From Burkholderiales bacterium (GTDB taxonomy: Bacteria; Pseudomonadota; Gammaproteobacteria; Burkholderiales; SG8-41): 64,000 nucleotides of DNA. The stretch covers positions 1 to 64,000 of the forward strand of contig DATAJS010000032.1 of the NCBI GenBank assembly GCA_036262035.1, in the 5' to 3' direction. Shown piece after piece: positions 26,662-35,352 of this stretch. The position numbers were made by a program, and so were the translations under genes. Under the pieces are notes generated by a model, which saw only the letters and a program-made list of their open reading frames with translations, had not been told where the DNA came from and ran no database searches. The first letter of the stretch is position 1, and every line of letters starts with the position of its first letter.

Positions 26662-27639
26662 CTACTCACCTTTGGCCCCCGTCGACTTGATCAGCCGGGC
26701 ATTCTGCGTGATGTCGCGCCGTATGCGCGCCGCGAAAGCCTGCGGCGTCGTCGTCTCGGGCTCGAGCCCGCGCCGGTTGAGCGCGACCTTCATCTCTTCG
26801 GTATTGACTGCCTGCTCGATGAGCCCGTGGATGCGCTTGACGATCGGCTGCGGCGTGCCTGCGGGAGCGAGCACGCCGTACCAGTTCGATCGGTCGAAGC
26901 CCTTGAGCCCGGATTCCTGAAGCGTCGGAACCGACGGCATCGCAGACACGCGCGTGGCGCTGGTGACCGCGAGCGCCCTCACCTTCCCGCCCGCCACCAT
27001 CGGCAGCGCCGCGGCGGCGCTGGGAAAGCTCATGTCGACTTCGTTCGCCGCCGTGCCCACCGCCATCTCGGTGGCACCTTTGTAAGGCACCGGCACGATG
27101 GCGACATTCGCGAGCTGGTTGAAGAGCGACCCTGCGAGATGCGATGAGCTCGATACGCCGGCTGAGCCGTAATGCAGCCGGCCCGGCTGCTGCCTCGCGA
27201 GCGCAATGAGCTCCTTCACGTTGCGCGCCGGCACGGTCAGATTGACCACCAGCACCTGCGGCCCGTTGGCGACGATCGATATCGGCGAGAGGTCGCGCCG
27301 TATGTCGTACGGCAGCGTGCGCAAAGCCGGCAGTATCGCTTCGGTCGCACCGAGCATGAGCAGCGTATAGCCGTCGGCCGGCGCCCTCACCACCATCTCG
27401 GTCGCGATCGCCCCTGCGGCGCCCGCCCGGTTGTCCACGATCACCGGCTGGCCGAGTCCTTCCGAGAGCTTCTGCGCGATGAGGCGCGCAGTGGCGTCGG
27501 TCGCGCTGCCCGCGGAAAAGCCCACCAGCATGCGGATCGGCTTGCCCGGATAGCCGTCCTGAGACGCAGCAGTGGCGCTCACGCTGAAAAGCAGCGCCGT
27601 CGCCGCGCCGAGGGCGACCGATCGTGTGCGCCGCTTCAT
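26662..27639 (-). CDS. Bug/TctC-family solute-binding protein
   Basis: 325 residues from MKRRTRSVALGAATALL (27639), in ATGA overlap with the preceding Bug gene. Signal peptide to about ATAASQ; YPGKPIRMLVGFSAGSA and VIVDNRAGAAG follow. It keeps the LPYDIRRDLSPI variant loop, as does the Bug protein at 19933, so these two may share ligand type. Confidence 0.92.
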   Translation of the reverse strand: MKRRTRSVALGAATALLFSVSATAASQDGYPGKPIRMLVGFSAGSATDATARLIAQKLSEGLGQPVIVDNRAGAAGAIATEMVVRAPADGYTLLMLGATEAILPALRTLPYDIRRDLSPISIVANGPQVLVVNLTVPARNVKELIALARQQPGRLHYGSAGVSSSSHLAGSLFNQLANVAIVPVPYKGATEMAVGTAANEVDMSFPSAAAALPMVAGGKVRALAVTSATRVSAMPSVPTLQESGLKGFDRSNWYGVLAPAGTPQPIVKRIHGLIEQAVNTEEMKVALNRRGLEPETTTPQAFAARIRRDITQNARLIKSTGAKGE

Positions 27640-28625
27640 ATCTGCTCTCGCTTCAAATGGATCGCGCTGATGAGGTTCCTGAAGCGGACGATCTCCTCGT
27701 TGATGTATCGCGCCAAATCGGCGGGCGTGCCGGGATCGGTCTCGACGCCTTGTTTTTTGATGCGATCGCCGATCTCCGATGTGCTCAACACCGCGTTCAC
27801 CTCCTTGTTGAGGCGCTGAATGATCGGCACCGGCGTGCCGCGTGGCGCCACCAGCGAGTTCCACGATCTCGTCTGGTAGCCTTTGACGCCGCTTTCGTCG
27901 AGCGTCGGAACGTCGGGCATGCTCGCCGAGCGCTTGATCGTGGAGACGCCCAGCGCGCGCAGGCGGCCTGCGTTCACGTGCGGCTGTATGCCCGATACGC
28001 TGCTGAAAATGAGGCCGATCTGGCCGCCGATCAGATCCACGATTGCCGGACCGCTGCCCTTGTACGGGACATGAACGATGTCGATGCCGGCCAGGTGCTT
28101 GAAGAGCTCGCCGGCGAGGTGCGCGCTCGAGCCCGTGCCGGCCGAGCCGAAGCTGAGCTTGCCCGGATTGGCTTTGGCGTAAGCGACCAGTTGCGCGGCG
28201 GTCTTTGCGGGCACGCCGGGATGCACCGCGAGCACGTACGGGCTCGCCCCCAGCATGGCGACCGGCGCGAAATCGCGCACGGGGTCGTAAGGCAAACCGG
28301 CCTTCAGCGCCGGATTCGCGGCGAGCGTCGTCACCGTCGCGACCAGCATCGTGTATCCGTCGGCAGGCGCGCGAGCCGCGATCTCGGCGCCGATGATGCT
28401 CGCCGCGCCGCCGCGGTTGTCGACGATCACCGGCTGGCCCAGGCGCTTGCCGAGCATTTCGTTCATGGCGCGAGCGATGTAATCGGACGGACCGCCGGGC
28501 GGATACGGCACGACGAGCCTGATCGGCTTGACGGGATACGATTGCTGCTGGGCCGCCGCGCTCGCACAGAGGCCCATGGCAATCGCGGCGAATCCGATTC
28601 GGATGGTCGGGCGGATGTTCAGCAT
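27636..28625 (-). CDS. Bug/TctC-family solute-binding protein
   Basis: 329 residues. Start at MLNIRPTIRIGFAAIAMG (28625) with AAGGA 6 nt before; the ATG ten codons upstream has no such site. Signal peptide ends after SAAAQ. YPVKPIRLVVPYPPGGPSD and VIVDNRGGAASI are typical. 19 bp after the fused UGSC gene, the first of three Bug genes in a row. Confidence 0.92.
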   Translation of the reverse strand: MLNIRPTIRIGFAAIAMGLCASAAAQQQSYPVKPIRLVVPYPPGGPSDYIARAMNEMLGKRLGQPVIVDNRGGAASIIGAEIAARAPADGYTMLVATVTTLAANPALKAGLPYDPVRDFAPVAMLGASPYVLAVHPGVPAKTAAQLVAYAKANPGKLSFGSAGTGSSAHLAGELFKHLAGIDIVHVPYKGSGPAIVDLIGGQIGLIFSSVSGIQPHVNAGRLRALGVSTIKRSASMPDVPTLDESGVKGYQTRSWNSLVAPRGTPVPIIQRLNKEVNAVLSTSEIGDRIKKQGVETDPGTPADLARYINEEIVRFRNLISAIHLKREQI

Positions 28626-28644
28626 CGTAGTCCTTCGAATGTGC

Positions 28645-30375
28645 TCATTGCTCATGAGTGGTCGCCCGCGACAGCAGCGCGTCCCAATCCTTTGGAAAAC
28701 GGATCTTCCTGCTGGTCGCGTAGCCCTGGTTGAAGTTCTGCCGGTAAAGACAGCTCCTGTTGCGAGTGGGATCGCCCGTGACCACGACGAGGAACCGGCT
28801 CGGCGGCAGCATCAGCGGAACGAGTCGCTCGGGATCGTCCGAGGTGCACCAGGCCTGCGGCAGGACGCCGCGCTCGACCAGCTCGCACAACGTGGTGCCC
28901 TGCGGATGCGACAGGCCCTGGGTCATGCTCCACTCGAAATACCTGGCCGGCACCAGCGCGTTCTTCTTGAGATAGTCGTTGACGCCCTCTTTCGAATAGC
29001 CGCCTGCCGCGATCGTCGCGGCGATCACCGGGCTCATCAGCAGCACGTGCGATTCGGTGTAGTTGCGCGACGCCTGGTAGGGCTCGATCATTCGCTTTAC
29101 CCAGTCGACCATGTAGTCGAGGTGCCGCTCGGCGTTCTCACCGGCGGTCAGCAGCGGGTCGCTGACCGCGCGCGCTGAAGCGATCGTGACGACGCTGTCG
29201 GATGCGGCGAATCCCCGTGCGACGTGCAGCGGCTGCCAGCCGATCTCATCGCACACGGCCTCGTTCTCCGGGACGACGGCCCTGAACATGTGGCCGAACG
29301 TCGCCATGTCGGTGAGGCCGGGTAGGAAGCCGGCGACGTTGCGCGCATAGAGGCGAAAGAAGCGACCGATGCTCGTGTTCGCACGGTTGCCCGGCCGCTG
29401 CACGCCGCCTTGGTAATTGAATCCGAGTTGTCGGATCACCGGACCGTTCAGCAGGATGATGGCTTCCCAGCCCGGGGTCGCACCGGCGTGCTTGAGGCCG
29501 AACTCGGGCGCCGCCATGACTTCGACGATCGCGAGGAGGATCGGCATGTGGCGCGGCTCGCACCCGGCCATCACGCCGTTCACCGCCACGTTCCATACGG
29601 TGGCCGACGCCTGGCTCGGCAGGAGCACGCCCAGAACTTCCTCGGGCGCGCGGTCGGTAAAGCGCAGGAACGCTTCGATCTTGTCGACCGTGGGCGGAAC
29701 GATGGGCAGGCCGTCGCTCCAGGCCCTGCCATAGAACGCCTCGTTCACGTCCTCGAAGCTGCCGCGAAAGACGATCTCGCGGTTCGACCGTCCCGCGGCC
29801 TTCGTCACGACCGGAAGCTGGGCGCGGCGCTCGGTGAGTCCCTTGACGATCTGGTCGACCAAGACGTCCTGCACGTTGCGGGCGATCACGTCCGGCGTAT
29901 GGATGGAGATCACGCCCGGATACTGTGCGATCGGCAGATCGAGCCCCGCGCTCTTTCCGATGGCGCGAATCGCGCCGGCAAATCCCTGGATGGCGATGGT
30001 GACGCTGGGAATGCCGCAGTTCTCGGCGACGATGCTGGCCCGCGTACACGCGGCGCTGCAGCTCCCTCAGCCGCCGTTACCGGTGATGACGGCATCGCAT
30101 TCGAGCGACCTCAGCTTGTCGGGCAACGCCTTGACGACGTCCGCCTCCCGATTGGGATCGTCGATGTTGCCGAAGGCTTCGAACGGGACGAACTTGAGAC
30201 CGGGATAGCGCTCGAGCAGCGCCTGCCTGATGACGTCGAACGTGAGCTTGTGGTGGAACTGATAGTTCGACAGCTCGCCGATGGTCATGCCGTTGAGGTC
30301 GGCGATCCGGGCCGGCATCGCTTTCGGGCGCCCCGGCGCTTCACCGAGCGGACTCACCACCTCGTATTGCGACAC
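28645..30375 (-). CDS. UGSC-motif selenoprotein with fused C-terminal domain (in-frame TGA read as Sec103)
   Basis: Frame from a GTG at 30375 (GAGGAG 7 nt upstream) to 28645 with one TGA at 30069-30067: VITGNGG-U-GSCSAACTRASIV. Upstream: MPARIADLNGMTIGELSNY, FVPFEAFGNI and KLRSLECDAV match the first fused protein (LADLNDKTVCEIW, FVDPSAFGN, KLKAHGVDA). The C-terminal module has AWSDGLPIVPPTVDKI, GCEPRHMPILLAIVE, AIILLNGPVIRQLGF and SDSVVTIASARA. 576 residues. First gene of the array, divergent from the CysB-like regulator gene. Confidence 0.85.
30034..30069 (-). promoter_or_regulatory. Candidate bacterial SECIS of the third UGSC gene
   Basis: Thirteen nt after the TGA (30069-30067), CCGCG (30053-30049) pairs with CGCGG (30044-30040) around a TGTA loop. 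A lower stem GCTG/CAGC (30062-30059 with 30037-30034) brackets it with a small asymmetric bulge. Confidence 0.6.
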
Positions 30376-30463
30376 CCGGCGTCTCCTCGTGACTGCGGCC
30401 CGCTGCCGACGCGATGTATTCGCGTTCTGCGAGCTCGAATGAGATCGAGACTATCACTGCGAT

Positions 30464-30491
30464 ATTCTTCCCAAAAGCACTAAAATAGAAT
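30464..30491. promoter_or_regulatory. Possible LysR-type site ahead of the UGSC array
   Basis: In the 143-bp divergent gap, ATTCT (30464-30468) and AGAAT (30487-30491) form an imperfect inverted repeat in an AT-rich patch. Position fits a regulator controlling both itself and the array. The spacing is longer than the standard T-N11-A box, so this is weak. Confidence 0.25.
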
Positions 30492-30518
30492 CGAACGATC
30501 TCGTTATGGAATAGTGGA

Positions 30519-31439
30519 ATGAACCTTCGCCAGCTGCGATACATCAGCGAAATCGCGAAGCGCCGCCTCAACATCTCCTCCACGGCCGAAGCGCTCAACA
30601 CCAGCCAGTCGGGCGTGAGCAAGCAGCTGAAGCTCCTGGAAGACGAGCTCGGGCTGGAGATTTTCGTACGATCGCGCAACCGCCTCTCCGGGTCGACGCC
30701 GCACGGGCGCAGGATCATCGCGCTGGCCGACGCTATCCTCGGAGACCTCGCGAGCATCAGGTCGATCGCCGAGGAGGTGAGCCGCGACTCCAAGAGCTCG
30801 CTCGCGATCGGCATCACGCACACGCAGGCGCGCTACGTAATGCCGGAGATCATGAAGCGCTTCAGCGAGCGTCATCCCAGGGTGCGCATCCGGCTGCGTC
30901 ATGCGGAGCCCGGCCACCTGCTCAAGATGCTGCTCGCCGGAGAAGTCGACATGGCCGTCACCGCCAGCGACCCGCCGGCGAACCGCGATCTCGTGATTCT
31001 TCCCTTCCGCCAGTTCCACCGCGTAATCATCGTGCCGAAGGGGCACAAGCTTCTCCGCGTGCCGCGGCCGACGCTTCAAGACATCGCCGAATACCCGATC
31101 GTCACCTACGAGCCGGGTTACTCGGCGCGGCAGGAAATGGTGCGGGTTTTCGAGAAGGCAGGACTGGAGCCGAAGATCGCGATCAGTGCGATCGATGCCG
31201 ACGTCATCAAGACCTGCGTCGAACAAGGCTTGGGCATCACGATCATGTCGGAAGTCACGTTCGACCCGAAGCGCGACACGAACCTACGCTCCATACTCGT
31301 AGAGCACCTGTTCGAGCCGTTCTCGACGAAGATCGTCCTCGCAAAACAGCACGGTGTCCGGCAGCATACCTTCGACTTCATCGAGATGTGCGCCCCGCAA
31401 TGGGAGCATGAAAGAGTCGAACGGGCGATACGAAGCTAG
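30519..31439 (+). CDS. CysB/Cbl-like LysR-family regulator
   Basis: 306 residues: N-terminal winged helix (MNLRQLRYISEIAKRRLNIS, TSQSGVSKQLKLLEDELG) with the CysB hallmark RSRNRLSG, then a two-lobed ligand domain (SLAIGITHTQARYVMPEIM, GITIMSEVTFD). CysB-type regulators respond to sulfur status through O-acetylserine, sulfate or related ligands. Divergent from the 17-gene UGSC array and its likely regulator. Similar in layout to the LysR protein at 58877, which faces a sulfur operon. Confidence 0.9.
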   Translation: MNLRQLRYISEIAKRRLNISSTAEALNTSQSGVSKQLKLLEDELGLEIFVRSRNRLSGSTPHGRRIIALADAILGDLASIRSIAEEVSRDSKSSLAIGITHTQARYVMPEIMKRFSERHPRVRIRLRHAEPGHLLKMLLAGEVDMAVTASDPPANRDLVILPFRQFHRVIIVPKGHKLLRVPRPTLQDIAEYPIVTYEPGYSARQEMVRVFEKAGLEPKIAISAIDADVIKTCVEQGLGITIMSEVTFDPKRDTNLRSILVEHLFEPFSTKIVLAKQHGVRQHTFDFIEMCAPQWEHERVERAIRS

Positions 31440-31669
31440 TCGTCACGCGTAGCTGCGCGAGTCGCGGCGCACGACGGCGTGCATGGCGAGAATTTAACCA
31501 CGGCAGGTCACGCAGCGTCGCTCCGACCGTCCGCGAGTTTATATAAATCCCGCTAGCTCGATGCCGTAATCATCGAGAAACGGGCTTCCGCATAGCGTCT
31601 AACTCGTCGAGACGCCAGCACAGGCCGAGGACAGCTGCCCATCCGTACGCGCTTCTCGTTGACGCAAGT

Positions 31670-31735
31670 GGCGTCGCATCACCGGCAGGAGCTTCGTCTG
31701 GCCGTAGTCGTAGTGTTTGTAGCGGGCCAGATGCG
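31670..31735 (-). mobile_element. IS1182-type transposase scar
   Basis: Between the LysR stop (31439) and 32130 no intact gene is seen. The minus strand at 31727-31680 reads ARYKHYDYGQTKLLPV, the characteristic N-terminus of IS1182-group transposases. The frame degenerates on both sides, so only a ~60-bp scar remains. Confidence 0.5.
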
Positions 31736-31915
31736 CTGAAACTCGATGACGATTACAGTAGCTGGTGCCGGTCCAATCAGCCCGCGACAATGAAGGAAAG
31801 AAATGACAGCAGCGGCGAAACCGAGCCCATGCCTCAAAGTCCACCACGAATAAATGGACCCTACGGGAATCACGCGCTGCCGAGTTCAATGACTCTCTGG
31901 GTACCGTTATCTGAT

Positions 31916-32025
31916 TTGATAACTGACTGGAGGCGGGGGTCACAACCTAATTGCGGGTGTAACAGCTTGAAACTTCAGTACCATCCGTGAAGCCGCTCGA
32001 TCAGTTACCCCAAGACATACCCCGC
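31916..32025 (+). repeat. Dispersed repeat copy C (right module only)
   Basis: TTGATAACTGACTGGAGGCG, then GGGGTCACAACCTAATTG, a GTAACAGCTTG segment and AGTTACCCC-N6-TACCCCGC. It equals the right modules of copies A, D and E, but nothing before 31916 resembles a left module. The matching left module alone is at 10397-10627. Confidence 0.85.
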
Positions 32026-32130
32026 TTGCACTCGATAGTCGACGCAGGCCAGGTCGTGCCGATTAAGGCGCCATCTGCCGGTGACATAGACTCGCGGACG
32101 TTCTTGGAGAAACGAATCGAGTGTCAGAGT

Positions 32131-33672
32131 TCAAACGGTGACCCGTGTCGCGTCAAATCTCGTCAGAGAAAAACCGGCAAATTGCTCCGGGTAAAGTCGA
32201 ACATGGTCAGCGAGAACGGATAGGGCAAACGCTTCGCCGAGCTTGAGACCCTCGATTGTGTCGGAACGGAAATGCGAGCCGTTGAAGTTAGCCGCAAATG
32301 CTCCGCCGGCCAGCTTGTTCAATTCTGTTCCGACTGTGAGCTCGTCGGATATTGCCGTCAGACTCCGCCCGTCGTCGCTCGGCTGCACGGGCTCCGGGAA
32401 TACAAACGCCTCATTGAAGAACCACTTGAGGATCGTGACCCCTGCGCCGAGGAAGGTCGCGCACGACTGTGTGTAGGACGGCTGCTGGCCCCCGCCGTCG
32501 GGCAGTACTTGCGACACCAGGTATGTGCGCTGCCGCGCGCACACTTCGGAGAGAACGCGTGAATTCAGCAATTCGGGGTGGAATGGATACTGCGCGCGGC
32601 CGAGGACGTGATTATGGACACGTCCGCCTACCTGTTCAGGCTTTGGGCGACGATGGACAAGCCACTTCTGGAAACCCGAATGCGTGTCAACGGACCTCCA
32701 TACACGCCCAATGAGGCCGCGGATGTCCTCTCTCCCAAACGTCACCCCGCCCAACTGCTTTCCTGCAGTCCTATACGGGTTGGCCTGGTCGAGGGCCTCC
32801 GGGCCCATCTCTAGCAGAATCCCTGCCGCGTTGATGAGGGTTTGGAAAGTCGTGTAGTTGCGGAAAGCCTCGAACCAACCCCGGGCAGTCAAGGCGTAGC
32901 GCCGCTCGGGCTCGAAGACGCGCCGGTTGGGCGAATGATTGCCGCTCTGAATGCTAAGCCACTCGTCGTAGTCGGTCATGAAGTCGAGCTTGGCCATCCC
33001 TGCACGGGTCAGCTGCTTCACGTGGGCGAAAGACCCGTTAGGCACATCGAGAAGTGAAAGCTGCGACAGACGCGGCCCGTATAGCTCGTTCGGTAAGCCG
33101 GCGCGGCCGAACGTGCGCGGTGTAACACGCCCTCCCTCCTTCTGCCCCCTGTAGCCGCTCATGCGCGACAGATCCTCACAAGCAGCGGCTATCAGGGGGT
33201 CGCTGTCGTACTGCGCGAAGGGCACGTCTCGTGTAAGCGCCATCCAGTAAGTCTCGGCGAGCTCCGCCGCGAACTCCGCGCTCGCGAAGGCCGGTGCCGC
33301 CGGCGTGGTAAAGCCCCACGGATCCTGGCCTTCGAGAAGGAATGAATGACCTTGGAGAGGGTTCCCGAACCTGATGGTGCCGCCTAGCGGCACGGCCTCG
33401 AACGCCTCGAACGTGCCGGTATGTATGGCGCCAAGCAGTGAACGGTAAGCGACTGGATCGACCTCGCCCAACCCGTTGTGCGGCAACCCGCGACTGAACG
33501 AGGCGAAGTAGTTGCGGTCCGCGTAACGCACCTCGTCACCGTTCGTAGGATGCTCTGAGACGAACGATCGCGCCTGGGCTTCCGCTCGCTCGATCCGCAA
33601 CTGCCTCGCGCGGTTGCGTCGATGCGTCAGACGGTCCGCATCGAGACTGTGGGGGGCATTGTCGTTATGCAC
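32131..33672 (-). CDS. Vanadium-dependent haloperoxidase-like protein with altered active site
   Basis: About 513 residues; GTG at 33672 proposed (TTG at 33684 is possible), because sequence further upstream overlaps the PhoD-like gene and looks non-coding. LVHRRPKPEQVGGRVHNHV, FLGAGVTILKWFFNEAFVFP, LTVGTELNKLA and SHFRSDTIEGLKLGEA match bacterial vanadium haloperoxidase/PAP2 proteins. The usual YP(A/S)GHA motif reads YTQSCAT, with Cys (codon 32463-32461) where the acid-base His should be, so chemistry may be altered or lost. No signal peptide is evident. Confidence 0.75.
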   Translation of the reverse strand: MHNDNAPHSLDADRLTHRRNRARQLRIERAEAQARSFVSEHPTNGDEVRYADRNYFASFSRGLPHNGLGEVDPVAYRSLLGAIHTGTFEAFEAVPLGGTIRFGNPLQGHSFLLEGQDPWGFTTPAAPAFASAEFAAELAETYWMALTRDVPFAQYDSDPLIAAACEDLSRMSGYRGQKEGGRVTPRTFGRAGLPNELYGPRLSQLSLLDVPNGSFAHVKQLTRAGMAKLDFMTDYDEWLSIQSGNHSPNRRVFEPERRYALTARGWFEAFRNYTTFQTLINAAGILLEMGPEALDQANPYRTAGKQLGGVTFGREDIRGLIGRVWRSVDTHSGFQKWLVHRRPKPEQVGGRVHNHVLGRAQYPFHPELLNSRVLSEVCARQRTYLVSQVLPDGGGQQPSYTQSCATFLGAGVTILKWFFNEAFVFPEPVQPSDDGRSLTAISDELTVGTELNKLAGGAFAANFNGSHFRSDTIEGLKLGEAFALSVLADHVRLYPEQFAGFSLTRFDATRVTV

Positions 33673-33721
33673 GGTCTTCTTCAACGTGGCGATGAAACAA
33701 GATTTTCGCAGCGCTCCGCAA

Positions 33722-35266
33722 TCATGTCGGCCGATTGATTGTGAAGGTACTCGCTGGCTGGAGCGAAGCGATAGCGTCCAAGGGCTCCGGGTCGCGCCAG
33801 AGGAACTGGCGCACGTCGATCCGATCCGGATACACATCAAACAGCGTGAAACCGTCGCGCTCCTCGATACTCTTGCGAGTCGTGGCCGTGATCTTCTCCG
33901 GGTACCAACCGATGTTGCCACGTGCGTAGCCTGCGAAACCGGTCTTGCCAGTACCGACCGTGCCGCAGAGGATGGCCTCAATCGGATTGGCACTCAGGTC
34001 GATATCGCCGCTGCGCGTGATACGCGCGGCCGCCGTGGCGTGCAAGTCGCCCGAAATACTGATCGCAGCCCGCCCTCGCTGGTCGGTCAAGGCCTTGACC
34101 AGGCGCTGGTGCTGAGCGAACCAGCCCGCCTGCCAATACTTCTTATCGTTGCCGCGGGTGGATTCACCGCGAGGCCGATCCTCGTACCATTCTCCCAGCG
34201 CGCCCTTGGACCACCCGAATGGATTGGAGGGCACATGTATATAGTGCCGGGCACTCGATTGCTGGAGCCGCTCGATTAGGAAGCGCTCGACCTCGGGAAA
34301 CAGCACGTGCGCGTCCGAGCCGGTCGACCAGCCACGTCGGCAGTCGAACAGCGCCATCTCCAGCAGGTTACCGATCCGGACCGTTTCGATTGTCTCGTTG
34401 GCGAGCGGTCCCGACAGAGTCGGATGGCCGAGCGCGACCGGATAAGCCATCGCCGCGCTGCGGCGCTGCAGCCCGAGGATAAAAGGACGCGGCGGGAAGG
34501 TGTAGCCCCACGGGCCGGCATTGTCGTTTTCGAAATAGTCGTGGTCATCCGAGATGAAGATCAGAGGAACCGAGGCGAAGCGGTCCTCGTAGAGCGCCGC
34601 GATCTGGCGCCCGACGATGGTGTTGAGCGATCGCCGATTGGCGACTGAATCGAAGTTTTGATCTTCGTCGAGCCATGCGATGCGGTGATACAGCTCAGCC
34701 TGCCGCGCGAGTCGATCCGCGTTGCGCGTGTATTTGAGACCGGTCCACTGATCCCAATAGACGTGGTCGCCATTCGCGACTGCTAAATCAGGCTGGAAGC
34801 TCAGCGCGCGATCCAGGAGCGCGCGCCGTGTCGCCATCGCGATGAACTTGTCTTGATCGGCTTCGTCGCCACCGGCGCAGGTAAAGAACAGAATGCGATA
34901 GTGATCTGGCGTCGAGCCAACGGGCGGAAGCGTGCTGAGGGTCCACGGCTCGCGCAGTGTGGCTCCGGCCTCATCGGTCAGCATCAGCCGGTGCGGCGTA
35001 CCCTCCTTCAAGCCCCTCTGCACGAAACTCCATGCGAAACCGTCGGGATCCGTCCGCTCACCGTGAACCGACCGGCCATCGATCGTCAGCACCGGGGCGC
35101 CTTTGGGAGGCGCATCGAGCAACACCTTCAGTGCGATCGTATCGCTGGTGACGGACGGCAGAATGGTGCGGATGATCTGATCCGGCTTCGACCAGGCTAC
35201 CCCGCCCAGGAGGATACCGCCGAGCCCGACTGCCCCGGCTTGAAGGAATTGGCGACGATTGAACAT
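33722..35266 (-). CDS. PhoD-like alkaline phosphatase/phosphodiesterase, Tat-exported
   Basis: 514 residues. N-terminus MFNRRQFLQAGAVGLGG is a twin-arginine signal. Metallophosphoesterase motifs: FFTCAGGDEADQD, AVANGDHVYWDQW, FISDDHDYFENDNA and SISGDLHATAAA, supplying the metal-binding Asp, His and Asn residues. PhoD-type enzymes hydrolyse phosphodiesters or monoesters in the periplasm. 50 bp before the haloperoxidase-like gene, and divergent from a LysR gene across 86 bp. Confidence 0.87.
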   Translation of the reverse strand: MFNRRQFLQAGAVGLGGILLGGVAWSKPDQIIRTILPSVTSDTIALKVLLDAPPKGAPVLTIDGRSVHGERTDPDGFAWSFVQRGLKEGTPHRLMLTDEAGATLREPWTLSTLPPVGSTPDHYRILFFTCAGGDEADQDKFIAMATRRALLDRALSFQPDLAVANGDHVYWDQWTGLKYTRNADRLARQAELYHRIAWLDEDQNFDSVANRRSLNTIVGRQIAALYEDRFASVPLIFISDDHDYFENDNAGPWGYTFPPRPFILGLQRRSAAMAYPVALGHPTLSGPLANETIETVRIGNLLEMALFDCRRGWSTGSDAHVLFPEVERFLIERLQQSSARHYIHVPSNPFGWSKGALGEWYEDRPRGESTRGNDKKYWQAGWFAQHQRLVKALTDQRGRAAISISGDLHATAAARITRSGDIDLSANPIEAILCGTVGTGKTGFAGYARGNIGWYPEKITATTRKSIEERDGFTLFDVYPDRIDVRQFLWRDPEPLDAIASLQPASTFTINRPT

Positions 35267-35352
35267 GGGCTCCCCGAGCGCTTGCGATACATGATCTTGG
35301 CGCGTATCGTCGCACGCGGAGTGATAACCAACTAGTCGGAATTCCCGATCGA

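Noticed and set aside
28645-29913. Independent gene starting at 29913
   Set aside because: In frame with 30067-30375 across TGA; the apparent start lies inside a conserved domain.
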